Made by a program: the position numbers and the translations under genes
In this document: positions 1 through 7,180 of the stretch, one piece after another
Layout of the letters: each line of letters begins with the position of its first letter
Position numbering within the stretch: position 1 is the stretch's first letter
Notes under the pieces: model-generated
Database searches by the model: none
What the model saw: the letters and a program-made list of their open reading frames with translations, nothing else
What the model was told of the DNA's origin: nothing
DNA from: Thermoplasmatota archaeon
GTDB taxonomy: Archaea > Thermoplasmatota > Penumbrarchaeia > Penumbrarchaeales > Penumbrarchaeaceae
Direction: 5' to 3'
NCBI GenBank assembly: GCA_030600725.1
Contig: JAUVLN010000006.1
Location: forward strand, 1-22,713
Length of the DNA stretch: 22,713 nucleotides

Positions 1-1
1 G

Positions 2-139
2 GGGGCGATCGTCGATGTCCTCAAGGCGTTGGGTGCGCTTCTGAATGATGTGGAGGAGATAAAGGAGATCGAGATCAACCCCCTGATGGTGACGGATAAG
101 GGGGCTGTGGCCGTGGACTGCCGGATCCGGATTCGTTGA
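2..139 (+). CDS. ADP-forming acyl-CoA synthetase (acetyl/succinyl-CoA ligase type), C-terminal end, partial
   Basis: The frame opens at base 2 and closes at TGA 137-139, giving the last 45 residues of a protein that begins outside the window. The tail carries EIEINPLMV followed by KGAVAVDCRI, the signature end of the ATP-grasp domain of ADP-forming acetyl-CoA synthetases (ACD) and succinyl-CoA synthetase beta chains. These enzymes interconvert acyl-CoA, ADP and phosphate with free acid, CoA and ATP through a phosphohistidine. Alanine and arginine after VAVD resemble fused or beta-subunit ACDs more than SucC. Substrate cannot be told from this fragment. It converges on the membrane-protein gene that ends at 175. 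Confidence 0.8.
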   Translation, partial: GAIVDVLKALGALLNDVEEIKEIEINPLMVTDKGAVAVDCRIRIR

Positions 140-174
140 GACGGGTCAATCCTCATATCCTCTATCAGAACCGC

Positions 175-1248
175 TCATCTCTCCTTTCGTATAAGTGTGA
201 TGAGATCCCTCTTTCTGATCCGCCAACCCGTCTGCCATGCGGGGAACCTATCAAGGAAGGCCATGGGATTGAAAGATCTACCCCTTCTCAGGATGTAACT
301 CCTCCATTCAAGCCTTCTGCTGGTACGCTCCATCCTCCTCACCATACTGGACCTCATCGTGCCAAGCTCTTTGGTGAACGCCTTCACCTCCGGAGTGCCA
401 TCCAGCTTCCTGAGATTCCTCTCCCTCAGGGTATTCAGGTCCTTCAACCTCATGGAGACCTTACCAGAGATATCGCCCAGGTCCCTCTCGATGTGCCTCA
501 TGGCAGCGGTGTGCTTGATCCTGCCCACCTCCCCCTGAAGCTCCCCGATACCACGGTTGATATCCTCCAGGTAGTGCTCGTTGGAATCGAACCATCTCTT
601 TACCGATCTCTCGGAGGGGGAGACTATACCCTTATCCAGCTTTCCCATGAGGACCTCGTAGCGGTCATTGAGCTCCTCCAGTTGTTTTGATACGGCGGGA
701 GGCGCCCCCTCGGTGATGAAGGGTCTCACTCGCGACCTCTCCTTCACCATCTTCCTTACAAGGGCGAATGCCATCATAATCAATGCGGTTGTGAATACCA
801 TAATGTCCACCCATTGGGCCAGCTCGGTTGCGGTCGTGTTCAGGAACTCAATAACAGGCCACACGGTCCCCTCGAAGAGAAGGGCCAGAATGAGCCAGTA
901 GACCGAGTGAAGGAGATCAACATGGCCCATCACGTTCATGGGAGCATCGCTGTAATCCCATAGCCTCACCTTGAGTACCTTCGTTGTGAACACTCCTCCG
1001 ACGAATTCCACAAGGGACATTCCCAGGAAATATATCCCGCACCGGGCGATGAACGGGAGATCGTTCATGAAGGAGACCATCAGAAGCAGGAGAAGCCCTC
1101 CGAAACCGTATATCGGACAGAAGGGGCCTATAAAGAAACCCGCGTTGGTCCACCTCTTATCGACGATCGAGCGGTACCCCGAATCGATCAACCATCCTAT
1201 CATCGTCGCGAAGAGGAAGAATATCAGAAATGAGGTTATTCTTATCAT
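175..1248 (-). CDS. CmpB-type (putative ABC-transporter type IV, PF06541-like) integral membrane protein with coiled-coil tail
   Basis: This 357-residue protein has an N-terminal block of about five membrane segments (residues 1-165) and a charged helical tail (about 170-345) likely in the cytoplasm. The membrane block shows the family pattern: GWLIDSGYRS near residue 18, GFFIGPFCPIYGFGGLLLLL near 37-56, an E near 81 followed by GG, and WDYSDAPMNVMGH near 97. That pattern matches the PF06541 group, named after a putative transporter but without an established substrate. The tail is longer than in typical members and looks coiled-coil. The ATG at 1248 lies 14 bases after the vapC stop with a GGAG sequence upstream, so it is probably translated from the vapBC transcript. 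Function is not known. Confidence 0.75.
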   Translation of the reverse strand: MIRITSFLIFFLFATMIGWLIDSGYRSIVDKRWTNAGFFIGPFCPIYGFGGLLLLLMVSFMNDLPFIARCGIYFLGMSLVEFVGGVFTTKVLKVRLWDYSDAPMNVMGHVDLLHSVYWLILALLFEGTVWPVIEFLNTTATELAQWVDIMVFTTALIMMAFALVRKMVKERSRVRPFITEGAPPAVSKQLEELNDRYEVLMGKLDKGIVSPSERSVKRWFDSNEHYLEDINRGIGELQGEVGRIKHTAAMRHIERDLGDISGKVSMRLKDLNTLRERNLRKLDGTPEVKAFTKELGTMRSSMVRRMERTSRRLEWRSYILRRGRSFNPMAFLDRFPAWQTGWRIRKRDLITLIRKER

Positions 1249-1262
1249 GGGGTAGGTCTCCG

Positions 1263-1688
1263 TTATCGCTTTCTTACATCTCTTTCAACACAGGATACCG
1301 CGTCGATCCTCTCTATCGTCTCAACTCCGTCAAAATCGTTGTCCTCGCTTATTATCACGGAGAGCCCGTTCTTCTTCATGGAGGAGAGGTGGATAGCATC
1401 CCTTGGATCCAGTTTCGTATTCTCGTAGGCGTCCATCATCATAAGGATCACCGATCCGTCCACATCCACCCATTTGATCGGCAGTGAGAGCATTGCCTTT
1501 GTTATCCTTATCGCAGACTCCTTGCCTATCCTCTTTTTCAGTACCCATATCACCTCGTCAATGACCAGGTAGGAGGAGGCGCAGGTGATCTTCCGATCGG
1601 CGATCATACTGATGATCGTTCTGCAGTGCTGCCCCAGATCTCCCTTATCTATAGCAGCGAAGATGAAGATGTTGGAGTCTACATACAA
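1263..1688 (-). CDS. vapC: VapC-like PIN-domain ribonuclease toxin
   Basis: The 141-residue protein is one complete PIN domain. The acidic active-site residues are in place: D4 in YVDSNIF, E45 in VIDEVIWVL, D97 in LDPRDAIHL and D116/D118 in SEDNDFD. PIN toxins of the VapC family are Mg-dependent endoribonucleases that cut tRNA or rRNA and are held inactive by the partner antitoxin. The reading frame starts at a TTG (1688) that overlaps the last ten bases of the antitoxin gene, a usual layout for coupled toxin-antitoxin translation. The PIN fold begins directly at residue 2, so there is no room for a later start. The target RNA cannot be read from sequence. Confidence 0.85.
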   Translation of the reverse strand: MYVDSNIFIFAAIDKGDLGQHCRTIISMIADRKITCASSYLVIDEVIWVLKKRIGKESAIRITKAMLSLPIKWVDVDGSVILMMMDAYENTKLDPRDAIHLSSMKKNGLSVIISEDNDFDGVETIERIDAVSCVERDVRKR

Positions 1689-1927
1689 GATGGGTCCTCC
1701 CCGTATCTCGTCTCCAGCTCCCTCTTTATCTCATCCATTGTTATCTTCTTTGACCCTTTCGCACACACCTCGGAGAAGATATCAACGACCCTCTCCTTTT
1801 TCAGCAGTATGATCCTATCGTTCTCCACCTCTATCACCACCTCATCGCCCTCATTTATCCCCAGCATGTCGCGGATCGTCTTGGGGATCACGATCTGACC
1901 CTTTGCCAGTATGTGCCTTGTGAGCAT
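1679..1927 (-). CDS. vapB: VapB-like AbrB/SpoVT-fold antitoxin
   Basis: The N-terminal half is a swapped-hairpin AbrB domain (LAKGQIVIPKTIRDMLGI, then GDEVVIEVENDRIILLKK). This family binds DNA as a dimer. The C-terminal 35 residues are the likely toxin-wrapping segment. I take the ATG at 1925-1927 (82 residues); a GTG at 1934-1936 would add three residues but sits inside the palindrome 1929-1944, which I read as the operator. The gene ends with TAG (1679-1681) inside the vapC start region. If TAG were read as sense here, the frame would pass a second TAG (1649-1651) and stop at TGA 1604-1606, adding about 25 residues. Confidence 0.85.
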   Translation of the reverse strand: MLTRHILAKGQIVIPKTIRDMLGINEGDEVVIEVENDRIILLKKERVVDIFSEVCAKGSKKITMDEIKRELETRYGEDPSCM

Positions 1928-1928
1928 T

Positions 1929-1944
1929 TTAACCACTTGGTTAA
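1929..1944. promoter_or_regulatory. Palindrome at the vapB start, candidate antitoxin operator
   Basis: TTAACCA-CT-TGGTTAA is a perfect inverted repeat with 7-base arms lying immediately upstream of the vapB ATG on the minus strand. AbrB-type antitoxins commonly autorepress by binding inverted repeats in their promoter; assignment to VapB is inferred from position. Confidence 0.5.
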
Positions 1945-1950
1945 TCTATA

Positions 1951-1970
1951 GTTTAACTTATTAATTAAAC
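1951..1970 (-). promoter_or_regulatory. Candidate vapBC promoter with second inverted repeat
   Basis: GTTTAA (1951-1956) and TTAAAC (1965-1970) are inverted around an AT-only core. On the minus strand the TTTAATTAATAAG stretch sits about 25-40 bases before the vapB ATG, where an archaeal TATA box would place transcription start almost at the coding start, giving a short or absent leader. Confidence 0.4.
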
Positions 1971-2060
1971 TTTTGATGGAATTGGAGAAAATAGGAGCAG
2001 AGGGTTGGATCCAGCATCATGGATGTAGGAGATATGGCCAAGATATTATAGATATGAAGA

Positions 2061-3521
2061 TCATAACAGAAAATAGAGCGGTTTGAAGAAGATATATGCC
2101 AACACGGTGAATGATAACAGATATGATGCCACGAATATGATCATCTTCTCACCATCTATTTTGAACTTCTTGTGGAGAATGAACGCCATAAGGAGCATGA
2201 GCCAGATGGAGAATACATTTGCAACACCAAGGGCCAGCGATACGCTCAGTTTCTCCTTATCGTTCCCGAACATCAGCAGTCCGATGGCGAATCCAAGGAT
2301 GCAGGAGAACATGACGAAGATGGTGAACCGCTTGACATTGAAGATAAGCGGTTCTCCCATCCTCTCATCAACCTTCCGTTCCCACTTGATCTCATCGGGT
2401 TCCCCGAGGTCAAAATAGATGTCAGCATTGTAGTTGTTGGCAACAGAATCTATCTCCACAAGTGTTAGGATATATTCGGAATACATGTAGTCATAGTAAT
2501 AATGATCAGAATAGCCGGTGAAGTTTTCCATGAAACTGGATCGATATATGCTCCCCAGTGAGGCTCTCAGCTGATCCCACTCCTCGTCGGTCATTCCAGG
2601 GCTATAACCTGGATCAGATTGGTAGTCGATATTATGGAGGCTCGGCGGGATCAAATGTCCCCGGAAATATCTCACGGTCGTATCGTCTCTTATCTCCCTG
2701 TTCAGATCGGGGATGGCTGCGCCTATAATGACTATGTTGACGGGCACTTTCTCATCGCCGTACAGGCTGGTCAGGAGCATCGGATAGAATATCCTGTCCG
2801 TGGGGAATTGAACGTAGATACCCGGTTGGACCCTTTCATCCTCAAGGTCCTCAAGCCAGGTCAATATGAACGAGAAGTCGTTGGAGACGTAGTGATCGAG
2901 AGGCCCTATCATCCCGTCCTCGACGTCCAGCCCCTTGGACCTCATGTATTGGTAAACGGACTCGCCGGATGATGCGGATATCAGCTCGGATGAGATCCCC
3001 ATCAGATTGGTCTCCATGTGCACCAATACGTCAAGGTCGTCACTCCCCACTCCTAAACTGCCCTTATCCGATGTGTCATCCAGGGTGTTAATAGACAACA
3101 TCCATCCAGCCACCAACCGGCCCATGGGAACCGCGGAGCTGAGATAGAGTATCATCTCCTCCTTCCTGATCCTCTCGAACTCCTCGTCCGCCCTCTCCTG
3201 GATATCCTCCCCTTCCAACGAGGGTGACGCTGTCTCGATGGCCAGCTGGATATTATCCGGATCCGAGGGGATGGGCAGTATCCAGGCTGCCTTTCTACCG
3301 CTCTCCCCCTGAAGGTTGATCGATATGGACATCTTCTGGATCCCGTCCTCGTAGGCGATAAAGGCGGTCTGGTCCTCCTCGAGGATGTAGGAGAGGTCCT
3401 CGTACACCGGCATTACAACGCCATCACCGCCCGCCAGGCCCATGAACGGAAGTAAAAACAGAAGCGAGATCGATATGAATACCGCCTTGCGGATGTGCGA
3501 GATACCTGCTGCCGACCGCAT
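2061..3521 (-). CDS. DUF2330-like exported protein with C-terminal membrane anchor
   Basis: The 486-residue product starts with a signal peptide (basic residues, then AVFISISLLFLLPFMGLAGG around residues 13-32). The first exported part reads EDQTAFIAYEDGIQKMSIS followed by AAWILPIPSDP near residue 95, the pattern of DUF2330 proteins, whose role is not known. The ectodomain runs to about residue 390. Three hydrophobic helices close the protein (about 395-417, 427-452 and 458-486), leaving a very short end. The ATG at 3521 has GGGAG upstream. A TATATAT run at about 3584-3590 lies some 65 bases upstream and could serve as promoter. No partner gene is evident, so function is open. Confidence 0.7.
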   Translation of the reverse strand: MRSAAGISHIRKAVFISISLLFLLPFMGLAGGDGVVMPVYEDLSYILEEDQTAFIAYEDGIQKMSISINLQGESGRKAAWILPIPSDPDNIQLAIETASPSLEGEDIQERADEEFERIRKEEMILYLSSAVPMGRLVAGWMLSINTLDDTSDKGSLGVGSDDLDVLVHMETNLMGISSELISASSGESVYQYMRSKGLDVEDGMIGPLDHYVSNDFSFILTWLEDLEDERVQPGIYVQFPTDRIFYPMLLTSLYGDEKVPVNIVIIGAAIPDLNREIRDDTTVRYFRGHLIPPSLHNIDYQSDPGYSPGMTDEEWDQLRASLGSIYRSSFMENFTGYSDHYYYDYMYSEYILTLVEIDSVANNYNADIYFDLGEPDEIKWERKVDERMGEPLIFNVKRFTIFVMFSCILGFAIGLLMFGNDKEKLSVSLALGVANVFSIWLMLLMAFILHKKFKIDGEKMIIFVASYLLSFTVLAYIFFKPLYFLL

Positions 3522-3649
3522 TCCTTGGCTCCCGGATCAAGGTCCATGCACTGTAATCCGCATATTCAATGGTCTTGTACCGATATATATGCTTCCAGAG
3601 ATCTGAAATAGGGTAAATATGAAAACACCATATCCCCACTCAGGTCCAG

Positions 3650-4471
3650 ATGAATGAAATTTTTCGCCTGCTGATCGATGATCATGCTGAACCGGCAGTG
3701 AACATGGCAAGGGACGAGTCCCTGCTGAGAAGGGTCATCGCCGGGGAATCCCCGCCCTGCATAAGGTTCTACCAATGGAAGCCCCCCGGCCTTTCGATCG
3801 GGAGGTTCCAGTCCATCGACAACGGGGTGGACATGGAGATGTGCAGGGAGCATGGGGTCGAGGTTGTCAGAAGGCTCACCGGAGGGGAGGGGGTCCTACA
3901 CGATGATGAGCTCACCTACTCCATCATGATACCGTTCAACCATCCACGCTTCGACGGCCGTGGGATCATAGACTCCTACAGGACGATATCCAGGGCGCTT
4001 GTCAAGGGACTTCGGGATATCGGACTGGAGAGCAGCATGGCGGGGGAGGGGCCCACCAGGGCCGACCCCATGAGCGGAGGTGTATGTTTCTACACGCCGA
4101 CGGTGTACGAGGTCACCTCCGGGGGAAAGAAGATCGTTGGCTCGGCCCAGACCAGGGAGAAGGGGATCATCCTCCAACATGGGTCCGTTCCCATGGACTG
4201 GGACCCTGACGTACTTCTGGATGTCACGGGGATCAAAGGGCCCGAGAGGGAGCAGTTCAAAGGCTTTCTCCTGCAGAGGGCCACGACCATAAAGGAACAG
4301 CTGGGAAGGAGGGTGGAGTACCGCGAGCTCTCGGAGAGCTTTGCCAGGGCGTTTGGAGAGGTGTTCGACGTCGAGCTTGAGGAGTCGAAATACTCCCTCC
4401 AGGAGGAGAAGATGACCAGGTTCCTTGTGGATACAAGGTACGGAAAGGACGATTGGAACCTCAAATTGTAA
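3650..4471 (+). CDS. Lipoate-protein ligase / octanoyltransferase family (LplA/LipM-like)
   Basis: The 273-residue protein has the BPL/LplA/LipB fold signature: RRLTGGEGVLHDDELTYS (residues 74-91, with GGE-G where GGG-A is usual) and GGKKIVGSAQTREKGIILQH (158-177) containing the lysine (K160/K161) that contacts the lipoyl adenylate. These enzymes attach lipoate or octanoate to E2 and GcvH lysines. Two features point towards the LipM branch: a cysteine (C146 in GGVCFYTP) just before the YEV..GKK segment, and the absence of the roughly 80-residue C-terminal accessory domain of E. coli LplA. Bipartite archaeal LplA enzymes also lack that domain and use a separate LplB. No lplB, E2 or gcvH lies nearby, so ligase versus transferase stays unresolved. 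Confidence 0.85.
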   Translation: MNEIFRLLIDDHAEPAVNMARDESLLRRVIAGESPPCIRFYQWKPPGLSIGRFQSIDNGVDMEMCREHGVEVVRRLTGGEGVLHDDELTYSIMIPFNHPRFDGRGIIDSYRTISRALVKGLRDIGLESSMAGEGPTRADPMSGGVCFYTPTVYEVTSGGKKIVGSAQTREKGIILQHGSVPMDWDPDVLLDVTGIKGPEREQFKGFLLQRATTIKEQLGRRVEYRELSESFARAFGEVFDVELEESKYSLQEEKMTRFLVDTRYGKDDWNLKL

Positions 4472-4553
4472 TGGGGTTCCCTACCAGAGCCTCCCGAAAA
4501 ATGGTTACAAATGATTTGATATATCATGAAAGAGAGTTGATATCTGGTTTCAG

Positions 4554-6296
4554 ATGATATCCAAGGGAGAATGCTTTCTACTTGCATTATCGCTTATTGC
4601 GATCATACTGCTCATTCCGGGTGATATCTATGCCGATGATCCTTATGAGGAGGCGATACTCGAATTCTCATTGGTTTCCCCCTCTTCAGGCGAATATACA
4701 GCAGGGCCGTTGGTGGGTATTACCGTCCTTCTGGAGGGGAGAAAGGGAGATGATTACGGAACCACCATACAACACAGGACCTCCACATCTGGAGAGGGTA
4801 ATTTTACGGATTGGATCGATGATGCGAACTTCGAGAATTCTGGTCAGCAGTATATCTCTGTCAGGGTTTTTCTCCAGGAGGGGAAAGGTAACCGGATCCA
4901 GTTTAGATTGCAAAACGATAACCTCACCAAGGTGCTCTCAGAGGAGTTCCCTATTTGGGTAGATTACGGATCACCCACCTATAGGTTGAAAAACCCATCC
5001 GATACGGATATGTATCATTTGAACCCCATGCAGAACATCCAGGTCCAGATCGACGATGCAGGATCCGGTGTGGACGCAGACACGATCATGTATCGTTTAA
5101 CCACGACCGGTACTGAAAATTTTTCTTCCTGGATACCTTACAAGGATGCCTAGAACGGCAACACAATAGTAGTGAACCTCAGATTAACGTTCAACCGGGG
5201 TGACGATAACTTCGTTCAGGTCCGCTGCAGGAACCTGGCTGGCAGCCAGATCACAGAGTCGCCCGAGTACAACATCAAGATCAATACATTCCCATTTATC
5301 GATATAACCTCTCCAACCGGTGGTGAGATCCTCTACGAATACATTCCCATTACCTTTGATGCGACCGACTCTTTTGACTATGATGGCGATTCAATATCCT
5401 TCAAGTGGTACAGGAGCGGTCCTACCGGCATGGAGCAGTTTGGCATCACTGCCCTCATGTCTGCGAGTTTCGCACCCGGCGAGCACACGATCAAACTTGT
5501 CGTCACCGACTCTGTCGAGAACTCCGCCTCGTTCACGTTCGTAATACTGGTAGAGGGGGAGGATGATGATCCGGAAAAATATACAAGGGACACCGACGGA
5601 GACACCATCCCCGACTACTGGGAGCAGCAGTATCATCTGGATTACCTGAAATATGATTCCGATAAGGACCCGGATGATGACGGGTTCACCAATCTTCAGG
5701 AATATGAAAATTCAACAAGCCCCATCCATCAAGATTCAAGTCCTAATTACGATTTTGACCAAGATGGTATAAATGACATCTGGGAGAGGGTAAACGGATT
5801 GAATCATCAAGATCCCTCCGATGCTGAAGAGGACCCGGATCACGATGGGTACACGAACCTTGAGGAGTACAAGGGAGATACGGACCCCAATGATTTCCTA
5901 TCCGCACCGGGATCTGTGAATCCACTCAGAACGATCTGGTACGGCTCAGGAGCGTATGAACACGGTCTGTTCCTTCTATCTCTTATCTTTTTCATAAGGG
6001 CAATTTTTATCATGGGCTATGTTTACTGGATGATCAGGGATATGAAGAGAAGGGGTATGGATGGAGTCAGATCGTATCTGCTATCACTCATATTTTTTGG
6101 AATAATAGTGTTAATAATGTACCGGTTCAAAAGAAGAAAGGGCAATATGATAAATTGTGTCGTCTGCGGAAATGAAAGACTGGAGGAGCTAAAAACCTGT
6201 CCCCACTGTAATTGTCTGGTCAAGATCAAAAAAGTAAAAAAACCAATGCTCAGACTGAAAGTGTTGAAGAGAAAGAAGAAAATCATCTACATATAA
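4554..6296 (+). CDS. Secreted/membrane-anchored surface protein with Ig/PKD-like domains, Ca-binding repeats and C-terminal zinc ribbon; in-frame TAG at codon 200
   Basis: Read through the TAG at 5151-5153 this is one 580-residue protein. It begins with a signal peptide (residues 1-27, ending IYADD). Two extracellular beta domains follow; the second spans the TAG (WIPYKDA, stop, NGNTIVV, then FVQVRCRNLAGS), a repeat type seen in archaeal surface proteins as W..Y.DA.NG...V..L.F..G.N.VQ.R..D.AG. A PKD-like domain covers about 247-333, thrombospondin-3-like Ca-binding motifs (DTDGD, DPDDDG, DFDQDG, DPDHDG) about 346-446, then two membrane helices (about 470-494 and 507-524). A cytoplasmic zinc ribbon (C535, C538, C549, C552) and a lysine-rich end close it. 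The downstream half has no signal peptide and no ribosome binding site, so it is unlikely to be a separate gene. Confidence 0.7.
5151..5153 (+). other. In-frame TAG inside the surface-protein gene (candidate recoded codon)
   Basis: TAG follows GAT GCC and is followed in the same frame by AAC GGC AAC ACA ATA GTA GTG. No sense-strand gap or frame change exists, and the domain pattern continues directly across it. Either UAG is decoded (pyrrolysine or a suppressor tRNA) or this is a single nonsense mutation. Confidence 0.6.
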
Positions 6297-6469
6297 ACAG
6301 AAGAGAGGGGGCCAAAATATATATGACCTCCTTTGCATTCGAAATCGATTATATTTACAGGCCTCTTTATCCATCATTATAGGACATTATTCTGATCACG
6401 GCAGTATGTGGATGAGATCTTTCAGTTGGCGGTGACATCACACAGTAGGGAACAGATCAATCCAACCTA

Positions 6470-6557
6470 ACTTTGACATATGAATACATATGAATGTCAA
6501 AGTGAGGTCTCTCCCAAAATTGACAGGCTCAGATCATATTCGATCTGTCAAAGTTGG
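6470..6557. repeat. Inverted-repeat array (TGTCAAAG motif) upstream of hicBA
   Basis: ACTTTGACAT (6470-6479) and ATGTCAAAGT (6494-6503) form a perfect 10-base inverted repeat with a 14-base loop. A third copy, TGTCAAAGTTGG, lies at 6546-6557 and a half copy TTGACAG at 6520-6526. CAGATC (6530-6535) and GATCTG (6542-6547) add another perfect 6-base pair. The spacing and mixed orientation fit an operator array or the remnant of a small inverted-repeat element. Confidence 0.55.
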
Positions 6558-6568
6558 GATCCAATAGA

Positions 6569-6577
6569 TTTATTTAA
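6569..6577 (+). promoter_or_regulatory. Candidate TATA box for hicBA
   Basis: TTTATTTAA lies about 40 bases before the hicB ATG and is flanked by an inverted CCAAT (6561-6565) / ATTGG (6580-6584). A start near 6600 would leave a short leader containing AAGGTGAT (6599-6606), a good archaeal ribosome binding site seven bases before the ATG. Confidence 0.5.
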
Positions 6578-6612
6578 TCATTGGACTCTATATCCATCAA
6601 GGTGATCATCCA

Positions 6613-6822
6613 ATGAACCTAAAGGTAATCCTTGAACCATCGGAAGAAGGTGGTTTCACTGTATATGTCCCTTCTCTTCCAGGTTGTATCTCCGAGGGCG
6701 ATTCAAAAGAAGAAGCTCTTGAAAATATCAGAGAGGCGATCGAGCTGTACCTCGATCCTATAGAAGATGATATGATCCAGTTTGAATCAGAGGGTGGCGA
6801 GGTGGCCGTATTATCGATCTAA
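6613..6822 (+). CDS. hicB: HicB-like antitoxin (UPF0150 fold, no DNA-binding domain)
   Basis: The 69-residue protein carries the partial RNase-H fold of HicB: NLKVILEPSEEGGFTVYVPS, then LPGCISEGDSKEEALENIRE and an EAIELYL helix. HicB proteins bind and block HicA ribonuclease. This one stops after the fold and has no ribbon-helix-helix or helix-turn-helix extension, so repression of the operon would need another protein or the HicA-HicB complex itself. AAGGTGAT precedes the ATG. It lies 10 bases upstream of hicA, in the order hicB-hicA. Confidence 0.88.
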   Translation: MNLKVILEPSEEGGFTVYVPSLPGCISEGDSKEEALENIREAIELYLDPIEDDMIQFESEGGEVAVLSI

Positions 6823-6832
6823 AGGTAATTCC

Positions 6833-7060
6833 ATGACCAAAGTTCCTTCGGTTGATTATGACAAGGTTGTTCGAGCTCTTCAAAGAACAGGATTCATTGT
6901 TGTGAGGCAGAAAGGAAGTCATATCAGAATGCAGAAGAGATCTGGTGGGGATACATTGAAGATCACGATCCCCGCTCATAAACCGATAAAAAGAAGCACC
7001 TTATCGCACATAATAAAAAGCACAGGCCTTTCGCTTGAGGAGTTCTTGTCGTTCTTGTAA
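6833..7060 (+). CDS. hicA: HicA-like mRNA interferase toxin
   Basis: From the ATG at 6833 the protein is 75 residues with the dsRBD-like HicA fold. The catalytic histidine is H30 in RQKGSHIRM, followed by LKITIPAHKPIKRSTLSHII and the closing helix GLSLEEFLSFL. HicA degrades mRNA and is neutralised by HicB. An in-frame ATG at 6782 would overlap hicB by 41 bases; I prefer 6833 because AAAGGT sits seven bases before it and because HicA proteins start just ahead of the VDYDKVVRAL helix. Confidence 0.9.
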   Translation: MTKVPSVDYDKVVRALQRTGFIVVRQKGSHIRMQKRSGGDTLKITIPAHKPIKRSTLSHIIKSTGLSLEEFLSFL

Positions 7061-7126
7061 TGATCCCTCTAAGCTCTTCATTACAAATAAAAAAGGAGTT
7101 CTTTCAACAGTTTCAAATATTGAATT

Positions 7127-7148
7127 GGGGGCCAAAAAGAAGGCCCCC
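7127..7148. terminator. Bidirectional hairpin between hicA and icd
   Basis: GGGGGCC (7127-7133) pairs with GGCCCCC (7142-7148) across an 8-base A-rich loop. It lies between the converging ends of hicA (7060) and the isocitrate dehydrogenase gene (7181), the natural place for a shared terminator or RNA 3-prime stabiliser. Confidence 0.5.
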
Positions 7149-7180
7149 ATCTATTTCAAATCCATTGCCGTTTGTATCGA

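Larger units (their letters stand above)
6297..6612. other. 316-base intergenic region with TGTCAAAG repeats
   Basis: I find no gene here. The left end holds GGGGGCCAAAA (6307-6317), repeated exactly at 7127-7137, and an AT-rich run. The right half holds four TTGACA/TGTCAA motif copies listed separately and the hicBA promoter. The middle (about 6330-6460) shows nothing I can name. Confidence 0.6.

Noticed and set aside
136..690. 184-residue plus-strand ORF after the acyl-CoA synthetase
   Set aside because: It is antisense to the conserved CmpB-like gene and low in recognisable structure.
4554..6296. Two separate genes, 4554-5153 and 5172-6296
   Set aside because: They share one frame, a single domain spans the TAG, and the second part has no ribosome binding site or signal peptide.
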